A DNA stretch of 64,000 nucleotides from an uncultured Lachnospiraceae bacterium (GTDB taxonomy: Bacteria > Bacillota > Clostridia > Lachnospirales > Lachnospiraceae), in the NCBI GenBank assembly GCA_947173495.1, contig CAMWFQ010000001.1, forward strand, positions 308,989 through 372,988, given 5' to 3'. The translations under genes and the position numbers were made by a program. Positions within the stretch are counted from its first letter, which is position 1. The number at the start of each line of letters is the position of its first letter. The notes beneath the pieces are model-generated. The model was not told the DNA's origin. It did not search any database and saw nothing but the letters and a program-made list of their open reading frames with translations. Below, piece by piece: positions 16,800 through 26,058 of this stretch.

Positions 16800-18605
16800 A
16801 TGAAGCGTTTTTTTCCGATCCGGGCCAAAATCTTCTTTTCCATTTTCATTTTTATGACGATCCCCATCATCACCCTCACCTATCTTTCCAATCGCTTTTC
16901 TATCCGCTCCCTTTTGGAACAGACAAAAATCAATGACCTTCAGGCCATTGACTGTATGCAGGAATCTACCGATACCCTGCTGAACGTTATTGAATCCTGC
17001 GGTGCATTTGCTGCATCGGATCCTTCTATTATCCGTTTTTTTGAAAATTATTATGCCCTGTCCGCCGCCTCGCCCGCTCAGGCTGAGCAGCTGAATTTTC
17101 AGCTCTGTTCTTCCCGTTATGCCGAAACTTTTGAGCCGCTTCTCGGAATGAGCGCCGTAAGCAGAGATCATATTTTCATAGGAGAAAATGTGTATGATCA
17201 GCAGCAGCTCTCCTGGTACTTTACCAGGTCCTTTTTTCAAAAGCTGGGAGATGACTCTCCCCAATGGACCTCTCTGCACATGCTGCTTCCCCTTGCTTCG
17301 GATGAAATCATTTACAGCCTTTCCTATGTCATCCCTGTCAAAAAGAGCGGACAGCTTCTGGGGTATTTAATTCTGTATATGGACCGGGGACGTCTTGACT
17401 GTATAACCGGCTCTCTTTCTGATACGGCATATGTCATTCACGACTCTGAAAATGGTCTCTATCGTCAGCAGACTTCCAATCAGCAGACCTGTGACATCAT
17501 TTCCGCCAAACTATACAGTTCTGAAACGTTCAATCCCTATACTGCCAATTTTTATCAGAAAAGCAACATCAATTATAATCATCTGATCAATAATAACAGT
17601 ATCATAACCTCTGTCAATGGTGAAAATCTGACCGTTACCTCCAGACAGTATCCCCGAATGGACTGGATCTATCTGATTGTATCTCCCTATACTGACATCA
17701 GCCGGCAGGTTCTTACTCCGCTTTCACAGATGATCGTCATTGGAGCCGCTTCCATCCTTTTTGCCCTGCTCTCCGCCAGCATTATTTCTCTTCTGATCAG
17801 CCGTCCCATTTATTCCCTGAACCGGACGATTCAGAAGATTGCAGAGGGCGATCTGAGCATCCGCCACAGTGAACTCACCAATGATGAAATCGGTGCGCTG
17901 GCACTGGCTTTTAACTCCCTGCTTGACAGAATTCAGGAACTGATGAAAAATATCAGCAGACAGCAGCAGGCCAAACGAAATCTGCAGCTCCAGCTCATTC
18001 AGGCACAGATCAAACCGCATTTTCTCTACAATGTGCTTGAGATGATCAGCAGCTTTATCCGGGATCACATGGACCGCTACGCATTGGATTCTATCTCTCA
18101 TCTGGCCAGCTTTTACCGTACCTCGCTCAGTGATGGGTCCGATATCATTTCTGTCCGGAAGGAAATCGATATGATTCAAAACTATCTGGAATTGCAGCAC
18201 CTGCGCTATATTGAATTTATGGATTTTTCACTGGAAATCGAAGATGAAATCAGTCGCTGTCAGATCCCCAAGCTCACGCTTCAGCCCATAGTGGAAAACG
18301 CCATCTATCATGGTCTGAAGATCAAATGCGAAAAGGGAAATCTGCGCGTCAGAGGATATCGAAAAGAAGACCTGATTTTCTTCGAAGTGTATGACGATGG
18401 AATCGGAATGAGCAATACGCAGATCGACTCTGTCATGGAGTCTCTGAATCAGGAAACACCTGCAAAAGATTTCGGCATCAGCAGTGTATTTAAACGCCTT
18501 AATCTTTATTTCAATCATCAGGCGAATATCACGATTCAGAGCGAACCCGGAAAATATACCAACTTTATCCTCTCATTTCCGGCCCGGGAAATATCCCCGC
18601 CATGA
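16800..18605 (+). CDS. YesM-type sensor histidine kinase
   Basis: A sensor kinase of about 601 residues. It starts MKRFFPIRAKIFFSIFIFMTIPIITLTYL, the first transmembrane helix, then about 290 extracellular residues, a second helix near LSQMIVIGAASILFALLSASIISLLI, and a HAMP domain (RPIYSLNRTIQKIAEGDLSIRH). The phosphoacceptor motif is QAQIKPHFLYNVLEMISS, and the GHKL ATPase has QPIVENAIYHGL and DDGIGM. I chose 16800 rather than 16758 because the basic residues then directly precede the first helix. It should sense a carbohydrate outside the cell and phosphorylate the YesN-type regulator 46 bp downstream, which likely controls the divergent importer and GH116 genes. Confidence 0.93.
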   Translation: MKRFFPIRAKIFFSIFIFMTIPIITLTYLSNRFSIRSLLEQTKINDLQAIDCMQESTDTLLNVIESCGAFAASDPSIIRFFENYYALSAASPAQAEQLNFQLCSSRYAETFEPLLGMSAVSRDHIFIGENVYDQQQLSWYFTRSFFQKLGDDSPQWTSLHMLLPLASDEIIYSLSYVIPVKKSGQLLGYLILYMDRGRLDCITGSLSDTAYVIHDSENGLYRQQTSNQQTCDIISAKLYSSETFNPYTANFYQKSNINYNHLINNNSIITSVNGENLTVTSRQYPRMDWIYLIVSPYTDISRQVLTPLSQMIVIGAASILFALLSASIISLLISRPIYSLNRTIQKIAEGDLSIRHSELTNDEIGALALAFNSLLDRIQELMKNISRQQQAKRNLQLQLIQAQIKPHFLYNVLEMISSFIRDHMDRYALDSISHLASFYRTSLSDGSDIISVRKEIDMIQNYLELQHLRYIEFMDFSLEIEDEISRCQIPKLTLQPIVENAIYHGLKIKCEKGNLRVRGYRKEDLIFFEVYDDGIGMSNTQIDSVMESLNQETPAKDFGISSVFKRLNLYFNHQANITIQSEPGKYTNFILSFPAREISPP

Positions 18606-18651
18606 AACCAGCCATACTACAGAACAGAAAGACTTAATACAGGAGAATGCC

Positions 18652-20196
18652 ATGCTTAAAATCGTACTGATTGATGATGAATATTTTTTTCGAAATTCTC
18701 TCAAAAACATGCTTTCCTGGGAGGAATATGGATTTCAGATCACAGGTGACGCCAATAACGGCAAATCCGGACTGGAATTGATCCTGGACAAGCAGCCGGA
18801 TATTGCCATTGTGGATATCAATATGCCTGTACTGACCGGGCTGGAATTGATTGAACAAGTTACGGAGAAGAAGATACGCTGCAAATTCATTCTTCTGACC
18901 GGATACAGTGAATTTAAATATGCTCAGAAAGCAATCCGTCTGAATGTCTCCGAGTATATTCTGAAGCCTGTGGACGCTTCTCTGCTTCTGGAATCGCTCA
19001 TCACCCTGAAGCATGAAATCACCCGGGAAAATGAGACGGCAACACACATCAGAACGCTGGAGGAGCACCGGGACCACCAGATAAAGGAAAATTTCCTTCT
19101 GGACCTGGTAAACGGCCATTTCTCCTTCAACGACTCCCATCTGGCTTCCTACCTTGAAGAGCTGAATATCATGTTGTCTTTTCAAAACTATACCATCTAT
19201 CTTTTGCACTTTTCAGATCTTTCATCCGCCGATCTGGAAAAGGTACGGGCTCTTTCCTCTGAAATCATGCATGCAGACCGCATTTTTGAACTGTTTATCG
19301 CCGGGCATTCGCAAATCTGTATCATAGAAGAGAGCGCCGATGAGTCTGTTCCTCCGATCACGGCAGGACGTCTTCTCCGGCAGCTGAATGCCGCCGGACT
19401 GTATTTCCATATGGGCGTCAGCCTGCTGCACCATAAGGTAGACCAAATCGTAACCGCTTATGATGAGGCTGATCTTTGTGTCAAAAATGCCATAAGCAGA
19501 AAAGTGCCGGTACTCTACAGCAATCAGATAAATACTTCCCTTTTTCATGTTCCAAAAGAACAATTAGACACGCTTAAAAGGCTGCTGCGTTTGAAAGAGT
19601 CTTCAAAACTTCAGCAAATCCTCTCTGAACTGTATACCGATTTCCGCATACGGGGTCTGTCCTACGACAATCTGGTTTTCTGCACCTGTGAGCTCCTCTC
19701 CTGCCTGATCGGCACCCTGAATGAGAATCATTCGATACACTGCTTTTCCGGTTCCGGGGCGGAGGGTCTTTTTGATTTTCTGAACACTCCCCGTTCTTCT
19801 GAAGAGCTGGAGCAATGGATCACAGCCCTGTTCTCAGAGCAGCTGAAATCCGGTTCCTCCCTCTCTCCTGATGAGGATTCGTCTGTCTCCGGAAAAGTTG
19901 AGCAATACATCAGAGATCACTATTATGAGGCAGAATTGAATATTGATTCTATCTCGCAGGAACTGTTTCTCAATTATAGTTATCTTTGCTACTGCTTCAA
20001 ACGGGACAAAAATATCACCATCAATGATTACATCAATCAGGTCCGTCTGGAAAAAGCCCTCCAGCTCTTCCATTCCGGTCATGATAATGTGGGATATGTG
20101 GCTGAGCAGACCGGATTTAACAATTCCGGGTATTTCAGCAAAAAGTTCAAAAAAGCTTTCGGACTTTCTCCTTCAGAGTATATCAAGACCCTTTAG
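18652..20196 (+). CDS. YesN-type response regulator, AraC family output
   Basis: A response regulator of 514 residues. The receiver domain begins MLKIVLIDDEYFFRNSLKNML; the phospho-acceptor Asp is in IAIVDINMPVLTGLEL, with the conserved LLTGYSEF and YILKPVD motifs. A middle linker of about 270 residues with no assigned function precedes the C-terminal AraC-type double helix-turn-helix: ISQELFLNYSYLCYCFKRDKNITINDYINQVRLEKALQLF and VGYVAEQTGFNNSGYFSKKFKKAFGLSPSEYI. The start at 18652 follows AGGAG by six bases; the track start at 18484 overlaps the kinase. It is the partner of the kinase just upstream. Confidence 0.94.
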   Translation: MLKIVLIDDEYFFRNSLKNMLSWEEYGFQITGDANNGKSGLELILDKQPDIAIVDINMPVLTGLELIEQVTEKKIRCKFILLTGYSEFKYAQKAIRLNVSEYILKPVDASLLLESLITLKHEITRENETATHIRTLEEHRDHQIKENFLLDLVNGHFSFNDSHLASYLEELNIMLSFQNYTIYLLHFSDLSSADLEKVRALSSEIMHADRIFELFIAGHSQICIIEESADESVPPITAGRLLRQLNAAGLYFHMGVSLLHHKVDQIVTAYDEADLCVKNAISRKVPVLYSNQINTSLFHVPKEQLDTLKRLLRLKESSKLQQILSELYTDFRIRGLSYDNLVFCTCELLSCLIGTLNENHSIHCFSGSGAEGLFDFLNTPRSSEELEQWITALFSEQLKSGSSLSPDEDSSVSGKVEQYIRDHYYEAELNIDSISQELFLNYSYLCYCFKRDKNITINDYINQVRLEKALQLFHSGHDNVGYVAEQTGFNNSGYFSKKFKKAFGLSPSEYIKTL

Positions 20197-20274
20197 GAAT
20201 CAGCGGAACCTTCCTGTATTATGTCTCCCAATACAGATCCACCTTCTGCTGCGCCGTTTTCCTGTCCATTACAA

Positions 20275-20305
20275 AAGCGGCACAGCCCTGAAAGCCATGC
20301 CGCTT
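20275..20305. terminator. Stem-loop between convergent genes
   Basis: AAGCGGCA-15-TGCCGCTT lies between the response regulator and the convergent surface-protein gene. On the minus strand it is followed by TTTTG, on the plus strand by CTCTT, so it may terminate both transcripts weakly. Confidence 0.6.
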
Positions 20306-20322
20306 CTCTTACTTCAAAACAA

Positions 20323-23300
20323 TTATCTGTGGGAATTGGACGCCTCTTCCTGCTCCAGTTTCTTCTGATGTCTTCTGTACATCTCATATCCCGTTGCGCC
20401 GCATATTGCTACGATCAGCAGCCACCACCAGGACATTTTGCCATGTTCCTGCTCAGCCGGGGCAAGAGGAACCTCTTCCTCCTCTATATCCGTAACTTCC
20501 TCTGTTTCTTTTTCTTGTGTATCCTCTATATCGTCGGTCTCATCCGCCAGCGGAACTTTCTCCTCTGCAAGGGTAACGATCTCTTCCTCCTCACCCTCGC
20601 CGGTCAGCTCTTCTTCTCCTGCGGCGGTTCTCACAATCCTCGTTCCCGTTCCTCCTCTTCTCGCTGTTGTCCTGATCACGCCATTGCCGCCTCCATTTCC
20701 GTCAGCGCCGGGTGCCGCAGGTGCAAGGGGAATCGTTGTGTCGGGAATGGTGGTAATGCCTGCAGGAGCTGTCGGATCTGTGGTGCCTTCTCCTCCTTCA
20801 CCGGTTCCGGTACCGCCTTCTCCGCCGGGCGTGGTTTCACCTCCATCTCCGGTGCCGCCGCCAGTGGTTCCGCCGCCTCCATTTCCCGGATCAGTTGTCT
20901 CTCCGCCGTTATCCGTATTATAGCGGAAATCCGCTGCGGCCGCTGCACGGGCACGGGCTACAGCAGCTTCTGTCTCCGCCAGGTTCTTCTCATAACCTGC
21001 TTTCGCTAACTGGGCAGCGGCATATTGTGCAAGCGCCTCCGTATGTGTTTGAACAATCTCGTCATATTTTTCTTTGCTTACGGTCTTTGCACTCAGGCTT
21101 GTAAGATTGTTAATTGCCTCTTTCAGCTCTGTGGACGCGTTATCTACCGCGATCTGTACTGCTTCGGCCTTTTTGACACTGCCGATAGCGGAAGACTGAT
21201 CGCTCAACAGTTTCTCTATCGCACTTGTCAGCCCGGTTACAGCATCAGCAAACAGATTCCGATCCTTTTCTCTTGCTGTAACGTTCGCCTGCTCCGCCTG
21301 CACTCTACCATCAGCGGTAGTCCATGCGCTGCCTTTCTCGCTTACAAGGGCATCCGCCGCTTTCTTTTCCGCCCAAGCAGCGTCAAACTCATCTACTGCA
21401 GCATCACGATTTCCTGTTGCTGTCTGCAGATCATCCGCTGCCTTCTGGGCGGCGTCTTTAGCTGCCGTCAGCTTACCGTCCAGCTCACTCTTTTTCGTGT
21501 CATATTGGTTGATTACCTCCTGGCTGTTTCCCTCTTCAAAAACAGGCAGGCCTCTTCCGTCTTCGCCCTGAGCGGAAAAACGAGGATAATAGCTCCCTGA
21601 ATGTACTGGCAGACTCCCTTTTACTTTATAGCATCCATCCTCAAAAGTAACTGACTTTACACCAAATTCATTACCTGCCGGTCCCGTGATTGTATATTCT
21701 GCTGTGCCGTCTCCCTGTCTGTGAATGTGCAAAGTATATTCTATTGCACCACTTGTCATTTTGTACGACTCTACTTCCTTCTCTAAAACCGTAATATCTC
21801 CTGTTGTCTTATCCGCCGTATAATCATAATATTTTACATGGTCGCCATTTTCATCTTTATAAGTAACGGCCACATAATTTCTCTCGGCATGGTTTTTCTT
21901 CGTATAGAAATCTGAAAGATCAATGGACTCTGCCTCTGCTCCTTCCTCACGGAGCTTATATTCAATCAGCTTCTGTGCCAGGCTGTCCGCCGCCTCCCAG
22001 TATGCGTCCCCGCCATATCCATCTTTGTTCCCGGGATCAAACTTTTTAAGGACAGCTTCCTGCTGTTTCTTAATTCCTGTTTCTTTGTCATTCATCAGAG
22101 AGTCGTTCTTTGTATGAAGGTCAAATTTGTCCTGCGCATCCTTCAGCTCTTCCTGGCAGGCCGTGTTATTACGATCTGCCTTTTCGAATGCATCCTCTTT
22201 TTCTTGCTTATCTGTCACTGCGCTGTCATATCGATCTTGTGCACTGCTCTGATTCTTTGCTGCCTCCTGATACTCCTTCACGGCTGTTTCTAAATTTGCT
22301 TTCGCAGTTTCCAACGCCCCCTGGGCCGTTTTCAATTCATCCTCTGCAGTCTTCAGATTCGTTTGAGCTGTACCGAGATCGTTCTTTTTTGCATCCAGTT
22401 CTTGCTGAAGCGCCTCTGCTTTTCCCTGAGCGTCCGCCACATCCTGGTTTGCTTTTGCCAGAGCCGCCTCTGCCGCCTGAACTGCCGCTTCTGCATTTCC
22501 CGCATATACAAACCCGCTATCTCCCTTCTGTACTTCCGCCTGAATCTTTTTCAAAGCTTCTTCCGCTTTTCCCCGTGCCTCCTCAGCCGCCGCCAATGCG
22601 TCATCTGCTTCTTTCTTCTGCGTCTCTATCACCTCAACAGCTGTTGCGAGCAGTTCCACCTTCTTTGTAGCCTCTTCGCTGGCTGTCTGAGCTTCCGTAA
22701 GAGCATTTTCCGCCTCCTGTAGTTTTGTCTGCGCCTGCTCTTTTGCCGCCTGTGCCGCTTCGCTGTTCTCATAAACCGTACCGGCATCTTTCTCTATGTT
22801 GTCAGCTATGCCTGTTGCGGTTCCCTTTGAAGTCTCCGTAACTGTTTCTGCCGCCTTAGCTTCCTTCGCGGCATCAGAAACAGTCCCCGCCACTTGATTC
22901 AGAGAGCCTGCTCCTGTTCCGTCTGCAATCTCTTCTATTATCTTATTATTGTCTTCCACTGTCTTGTTCTGACTATTCAGCTCCGAAACATTTTCCTGTA
23001 CGGCTCCCGCTTTGTCTGCAGAGTCCTTCAGATCCTCTTTAATATCCTGTTCAATTTCCTCAGCCTTAACCTCTACCGTTTCACCTGCTGATTCCTCTGT
23101 TTCTCCTACTACCTCCTGTACACCCTCGGTTATGATCTCATTCATACCGTCCTGAAGCTGACCGGCATCCTTCTGTTCTTTTGAGATAACTGCAGGCGCA
23201 GAATTCCCATTCGTTTCCTCAGGCACCTCTCCCCCTTCAGTCTCCGCTGCCTGCGCCATAATCGGAGTGGCTGCCGTCATTGCCGCCAGCAATCCAATAC

Positions 23301-23343
23301 CGATTGAATTCACTACTTTTTTGTTTACCAGTTTCCTTTTCAT
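20323..23343 (-). CDS. Large coiled-coil surface protein with variant C-terminal anchor
   Basis: About 1006 residues. The true start is 23343 (AAAGGAG just upstream), giving a clean signal peptide MKRKLVNKKVVNSIGIGLLAAMTAATPIMAQA. Long heptad-rich coiled coils (roughly residues 165-400 and 600-790, full of AQT, AEEA, KAAD) flank a globular beta-rich segment of about 180 residues around NYVAVTYKDENGDHVKYYDYTADKTTG. A Gly/Thr-rich linker follows, then three copies of a (V/I)PLA motif and a single helix MSWWWLLIVAICGATGYEMYRRHQKK with a basic tail. It is probably a wall-spanning adhesin or fibre. I know no family name for the globular part. The upstream terminator separates it from the BTAD regulator. 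Confidence 0.8.
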   Translation of the reverse strand: MKRKLVNKKVVNSIGIGLLAAMTAATPIMAQAAETEGGEVPEETNGNSAPAVISKEQKDAGQLQDGMNEIITEGVQEVVGETEESAGETVEVKAEEIEQDIKEDLKDSADKAGAVQENVSELNSQNKTVEDNNKIIEEIADGTGAGSLNQVAGTVSDAAKEAKAAETVTETSKGTATGIADNIEKDAGTVYENSEAAQAAKEQAQTKLQEAENALTEAQTASEEATKKVELLATAVEVIETQKKEADDALAAAEEARGKAEEALKKIQAEVQKGDSGFVYAGNAEAAVQAAEAALAKANQDVADAQGKAEALQQELDAKKNDLGTAQTNLKTAEDELKTAQGALETAKANLETAVKEYQEAAKNQSSAQDRYDSAVTDKQEKEDAFEKADRNNTACQEELKDAQDKFDLHTKNDSLMNDKETGIKKQQEAVLKKFDPGNKDGYGGDAYWEAADSLAQKLIEYKLREEGAEAESIDLSDFYTKKNHAERNYVAVTYKDENGDHVKYYDYTADKTTGDITVLEKEVESYKMTSGAIEYTLHIHRQGDGTAEYTITGPAGNEFGVKSVTFEDGCYKVKGSLPVHSGSYYPRFSAQGEDGRGLPVFEEGNSQEVINQYDTKKSELDGKLTAAKDAAQKAADDLQTATGNRDAAVDEFDAAWAEKKAADALVSEKGSAWTTADGRVQAEQANVTAREKDRNLFADAVTGLTSAIEKLLSDQSSAIGSVKKAEAVQIAVDNASTELKEAINNLTSLSAKTVSKEKYDEIVQTHTEALAQYAAAQLAKAGYEKNLAETEAAVARARAAAAADFRYNTDNGGETTDPGNGGGGTTGGGTGDGGETTPGGEGGTGTGEGGEGTTDPTAPAGITTIPDTTIPLAPAAPGADGNGGGNGVIRTTARRGGTGTRIVRTAAGEEELTGEGEEEEIVTLAEEKVPLADETDDIEDTQEKETEEVTDIEEEEVPLAPAEQEHGKMSWWWLLIVAICGATGYEMYRRHQKKLEQEEASNSHR

Positions 23344-23448
23344 TATTGATCTCCTTTTCTTTATGAATTCTCTTCCTTCCATGTAAATGATCAAAAAGAT
23401 ACCGCAACACGTCGCCATGCTTCCCGACACTGCTTTGATCATAAAAAA

Positions 23449-23491
23449 CCCCCTTGCCGAACGATACCATACTCACATTCTAACAAGGGGG
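23449..23491 (-). terminator. Rho-independent terminator after the BTAD regulator
   Basis: Minus strand: CCCCCTTG, a 27-base loop, CAAGGGGG, then six T. It lies about 60 bp past the regulator stop and upstream of the surface-protein start, so the two genes are separate transcripts or the element attenuates read-through. Confidence 0.8.
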
Positions 23492-23553
23492 CTATCCTGC
23501 AAACTGTCTCATACCCGTCAATTTTTTCTTTTTTTCAGAAAACTCTGCTGTTT

Positions 23554-24810
23554 TTAACACATACTTTCTCCCAATTCCCGGGTCATGTCAGCATAGTACC
23601 ACAAATCTCCCTTTCCGGAACCCCTCATGTAAGCTCTCTCGATCCGGCGGAAGATCGCGCTGCACGCTTCTTTTTCCGTTTGAATGAGCATCAGTATAAA
23701 ATGTCTGTTTCCATATCTGGTAAAGGCATCTCCGATCCTTAAAGAATCTCCGATAACCTCTTTCAAAAGCAGCATCTGCTCCTGGAGATTCATCTGCTTC
23801 TGAGAACTCCTTTTCCTTCTCTGGCTCAATGTAAGAAACATCAGAACCGCGCTGAACTGATTTCGCTCTTTTGCACGCACCACCATACGGCAATAATCCA
23901 CAAAACTGGGATATGTGCAGTAATAAGCGCCTTTTGCTTCCTCTTCCGCCAGAATCGCCTTTCTGATCTCATCTTTTTTCCCGGAAAACATCTTATCCAT
24001 ACTTTTCCAGCTGTCCGGATCTCCGGTATCTCTGCTGTGATGATTGTCCGGCAGTTCCATACCCTCAAAGCACTCCTGCATCTCTGCCGCCGGAGGACTT
24101 CCCATCTCCCTTGCATAAAGCTCCATGGTATTGTTGTAGATCTCCAGTGCCTCTTCATACCGATAGATTTCAAGATTACAGCGGATCAGCTGCGTCTGCC
24201 AGTTATCAAAAGGATAAACTGCCGCTGCACGTAAATACAGCTGCAGTCTGTTTTTATAATCCCTGTTTTGCAGAAATTCCCGTTCCAGCTCCCGAATACT
24301 CTGAAGATACAGCTCCTTGAAGTAATTGCTCTTATTAAAAAACCACATATCCGTCTGATTCCCAGGAAGAAGCTCTCCACAATACATTTCATTGGCTCTG
24401 GTATAAAGAGAAATGCGCTCTGCGCCGCTTTTTTCCCCGGCCTGTCTGATCAGTGCCTCAAACTGCTGTGTATCCAGTTCCAGGCAAATACTGCTCTTAA
24501 AACTGCACATTCCCTCATTGAGCGCCACATATTCATCCTCCGGAAGTCCGCAGGCGATCAGCTGTCCTTTCAGCCGGTAAATCAGATTATTTAAATTTCG
24601 GTTACTGTTTGCTGTGTCTGTTTTTTCATTCCAGCCATACAGATTATCCATCAGTTCATTCTTTGCTATTCCGCTTTCCAGAGATAAAAGCAACATCTGA
24701 AGAAGCCGGACAGATTTTGAGCTTCCCGCTTTATTCATGGTAATAATCTCATCCCCATAATGCATGGAAAAGCCCCCAAACATCTGTACTCGCAACACTT
24801 TTCCGGTCAT
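23554..24810 (-). CDS. BTAD-domain transcriptional regulator with degenerate GGDEF-like C-terminus
   Basis: About 418 residues. The first 100 form an OmpR-like winged helix of the SARP type (VLRVQMFGGFSMHYGDEIITMNK ... NSNRNLNNLIYRLKGQL), and residues 110-255 are a bacterial transcriptional activator domain of TPR-like helices (TRANEMYCGELLPGNQTDMWF ... AAAVYPFDNWQTQLIRCNLEIYRYEEALEIYNNTMELYAREMG). The last 120 residues resemble a diguanylate cyclase fold in which the active-site loop reads RYGNRHF instead of RYGGDEF, so it is probably a catalytically dead sensor. The start at 24810 has GGGGAG eight bases upstream; the track start is a TTG inside that site. It sits directly upstream of the surface protein and may control it. 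Confidence 0.82.
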   Translation of the reverse strand: MTGKVLRVQMFGGFSMHYGDEIITMNKAGSSKSVRLLQMLLLSLESGIAKNELMDNLYGWNEKTDTANSNRNLNNLIYRLKGQLIACGLPEDEYVALNEGMCSFKSSICLELDTQQFEALIRQAGEKSGAERISLYTRANEMYCGELLPGNQTDMWFFNKSNYFKELYLQSIRELEREFLQNRDYKNRLQLYLRAAAVYPFDNWQTQLIRCNLEIYRYEEALEIYNNTMELYAREMGSPPAAEMQECFEGMELPDNHHSRDTGDPDSWKSMDKMFSGKKDEIRKAILAEEEAKGAYYCTYPSFVDYCRMVVRAKERNQFSAVLMFLTLSQRRKRSSQKQMNLQEQMLLLKEVIGDSLRIGDAFTRYGNRHFILMLIQTEKEACSAIFRRIERAYMRGSGKGDLWYYADMTRELGESMC

Positions 24811-24987
24811 ATCCATATCTCCCCTCAAACTTACTTTCCCTTTAAACTATCTGTTCTCCCCTCCCGTCACTACGCCCGATAATCCTGTATACAAAATCTA
24901 CATTTTGACTACAAATATACAAATATCCAGGTATTTTTTCCGGCAAAGAAAAATATTCACAAGCGTCAGATCCTATCAATTATTATT

Positions 24988-25048
24988 CAGGGCATGATAA
25001 ATCAGAGCCGGAGTAAATTTTCCTCTGGCTCTGACTTATCATGCCCTG
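24988..25048. repeat. Long palindrome between regulator and recombinase genes
   Basis: A 61-bp dyad with arms of 26 bases and a 9-base AT-rich loop; CAGGGCATGATAA pairs with TTATCATGCCCTG and TCAGAGCC with GGCTCTGA, leaving about two mismatches. It lies about 100 bp past the recombinase stop. The rest of this 337-bp gap holds no gene; no clean T-run follows the stem, so a terminator role is possible but not typical, and a recombination site is an alternative. Confidence 0.7.
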
Positions 25049-25147
25049 ATTTCGGAAATAAATATTGTCAGTGGTAAATTTAACGTGATATAATAAGAAA
25101 AATGGTTCAGATAATTACTTTCGCTGTAGTCAAAATGTAGAATCTGT

Positions 25148-25993
25148 CTATGTCACCAGCTTCATTTGATCCAGGTACCGGGTATGTTCCTCTCCTGCGG
25201 TCTTCAGGTAAATCCGTGTAGTCTCTATTGAACTGTGCCCCAGTATATCTGCAAGCTTCACAATATCCCTGCTGATCTTATAAAAAGCCGTAGCAAACAA
25301 ATGACGCAGATTATGGGGAAATACCTTGTCCGCTTCTACCTTTGCGCTCTCACACAACCCCTTCATTTCGCGCCAGATCTGTCTTCTTGAAAGTCTTTGT
25401 CCGCTTCCCGTAAGAAAAATCTCCCCCGAATCGATTCCCTGCGCTTTCCCGTACTTAAGCAACTTGCGGCAGAGCCTGTCAGGCAAAAAAATGACTCTTA
25501 TTTTTCCTTTCAAATCTACCTGCGCCCTTCCCTGCCGCGCCGCTTCCATTGTGATATAGGCGACCTCGCTGACACGGATACCTGTACCGCATACAGTCTC
25601 CATAAGCAGCGCCAGCCGCTCCTTTCCCTTTTCGCGCGCTGTTTTCAGCAGGCGTTCATATTCCTCACGTGTCAGTTCTTTTGAAGGATTTCTGAAAAGC
25701 TGTCTCTGAATGCGCAGAAACCGCACCCGGCATTCCTCCCATCCTGCGAACCGGAAAAAGACATTTAATGTGGAAAGCTTGGAGTTAATCGTCACCGGCG
25801 CCAGTCCCTCTCCCTGCAAATATGTCTTAAACCCCGCCGCCGTCTCTTTACTCACTCCCCTTTCTCCCAGCCATCTTTGGAATCCCTGCAGCTCCCTCAG
25901 GTATTTTTCAATGGTAGCCGCCCCGTACTCTTCCTCTTTTAGATGCTGTTTAAATGCTTCCAGACCTTCGTCAGTCAAAATATGCTCTTCCAT
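25148..25993 (-). CDS. Tyrosine recombinase (XerC/XerD-like integrase)
   Basis: A 281-residue phage-integrase-family recombinase. An N-terminal SAM-like core-binding domain (EAFKQHLKEEEYGAATIEKYLRELQGFQRWL) is followed by the catalytic domain. The expected residues are all visible: Arg in CGTGIRVSEV, Lys in KGKIRVIFL, HNLRHLFAT (His and Arg), GHSS (second His) and the nucleophilic Tyr in TRIYLK. It is shorter than XerC/D (about 300) and lacks a prophage or ICE context. A GGAGG site supports the start. It could be a stand-alone DNA-inversion enzyme or a remnant of a lost element; it lies close to a surface-protein gene, as phase-variation invertases often do. Confidence 0.9.
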   Translation of the reverse strand: MEEHILTDEGLEAFKQHLKEEEYGAATIEKYLRELQGFQRWLGERGVSKETAAGFKTYLQGEGLAPVTINSKLSTLNVFFRFAGWEECRVRFLRIQRQLFRNPSKELTREEYERLLKTAREKGKERLALLMETVCGTGIRVSEVAYITMEAARQGRAQVDLKGKIRVIFLPDRLCRKLLKYGKAQGIDSGEIFLTGSGQRLSRRQIWREMKGLCESAKVEADKVFPHNLRHLFATAFYKISRDIVKLADILGHSSIETTRIYLKTAGEEHTRYLDQMKLVT

Positions 25994-26058
25994 CTCTACA
26001 ACCTCCGGGTATTATTCATTAAACCTATAGTACCATATTTGGAAAAAGAATCGAACAA

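Noticed and set aside
22110-22670. 186-aa Pro/Leu-rich plus-strand ORF
   Set aside because: Antisense shadow of the coiled-coil surface protein; the leucine/proline bias results from its repetitive Ala/Glu/Lys codons.
25148-25993. The tyrosine recombinase as the integrase of a prophage or ICE
   Set aside because: No structural, relaxase, excisionase or replication genes and no tRNA attachment site lie nearby; the only tRNA is 18 kb away.
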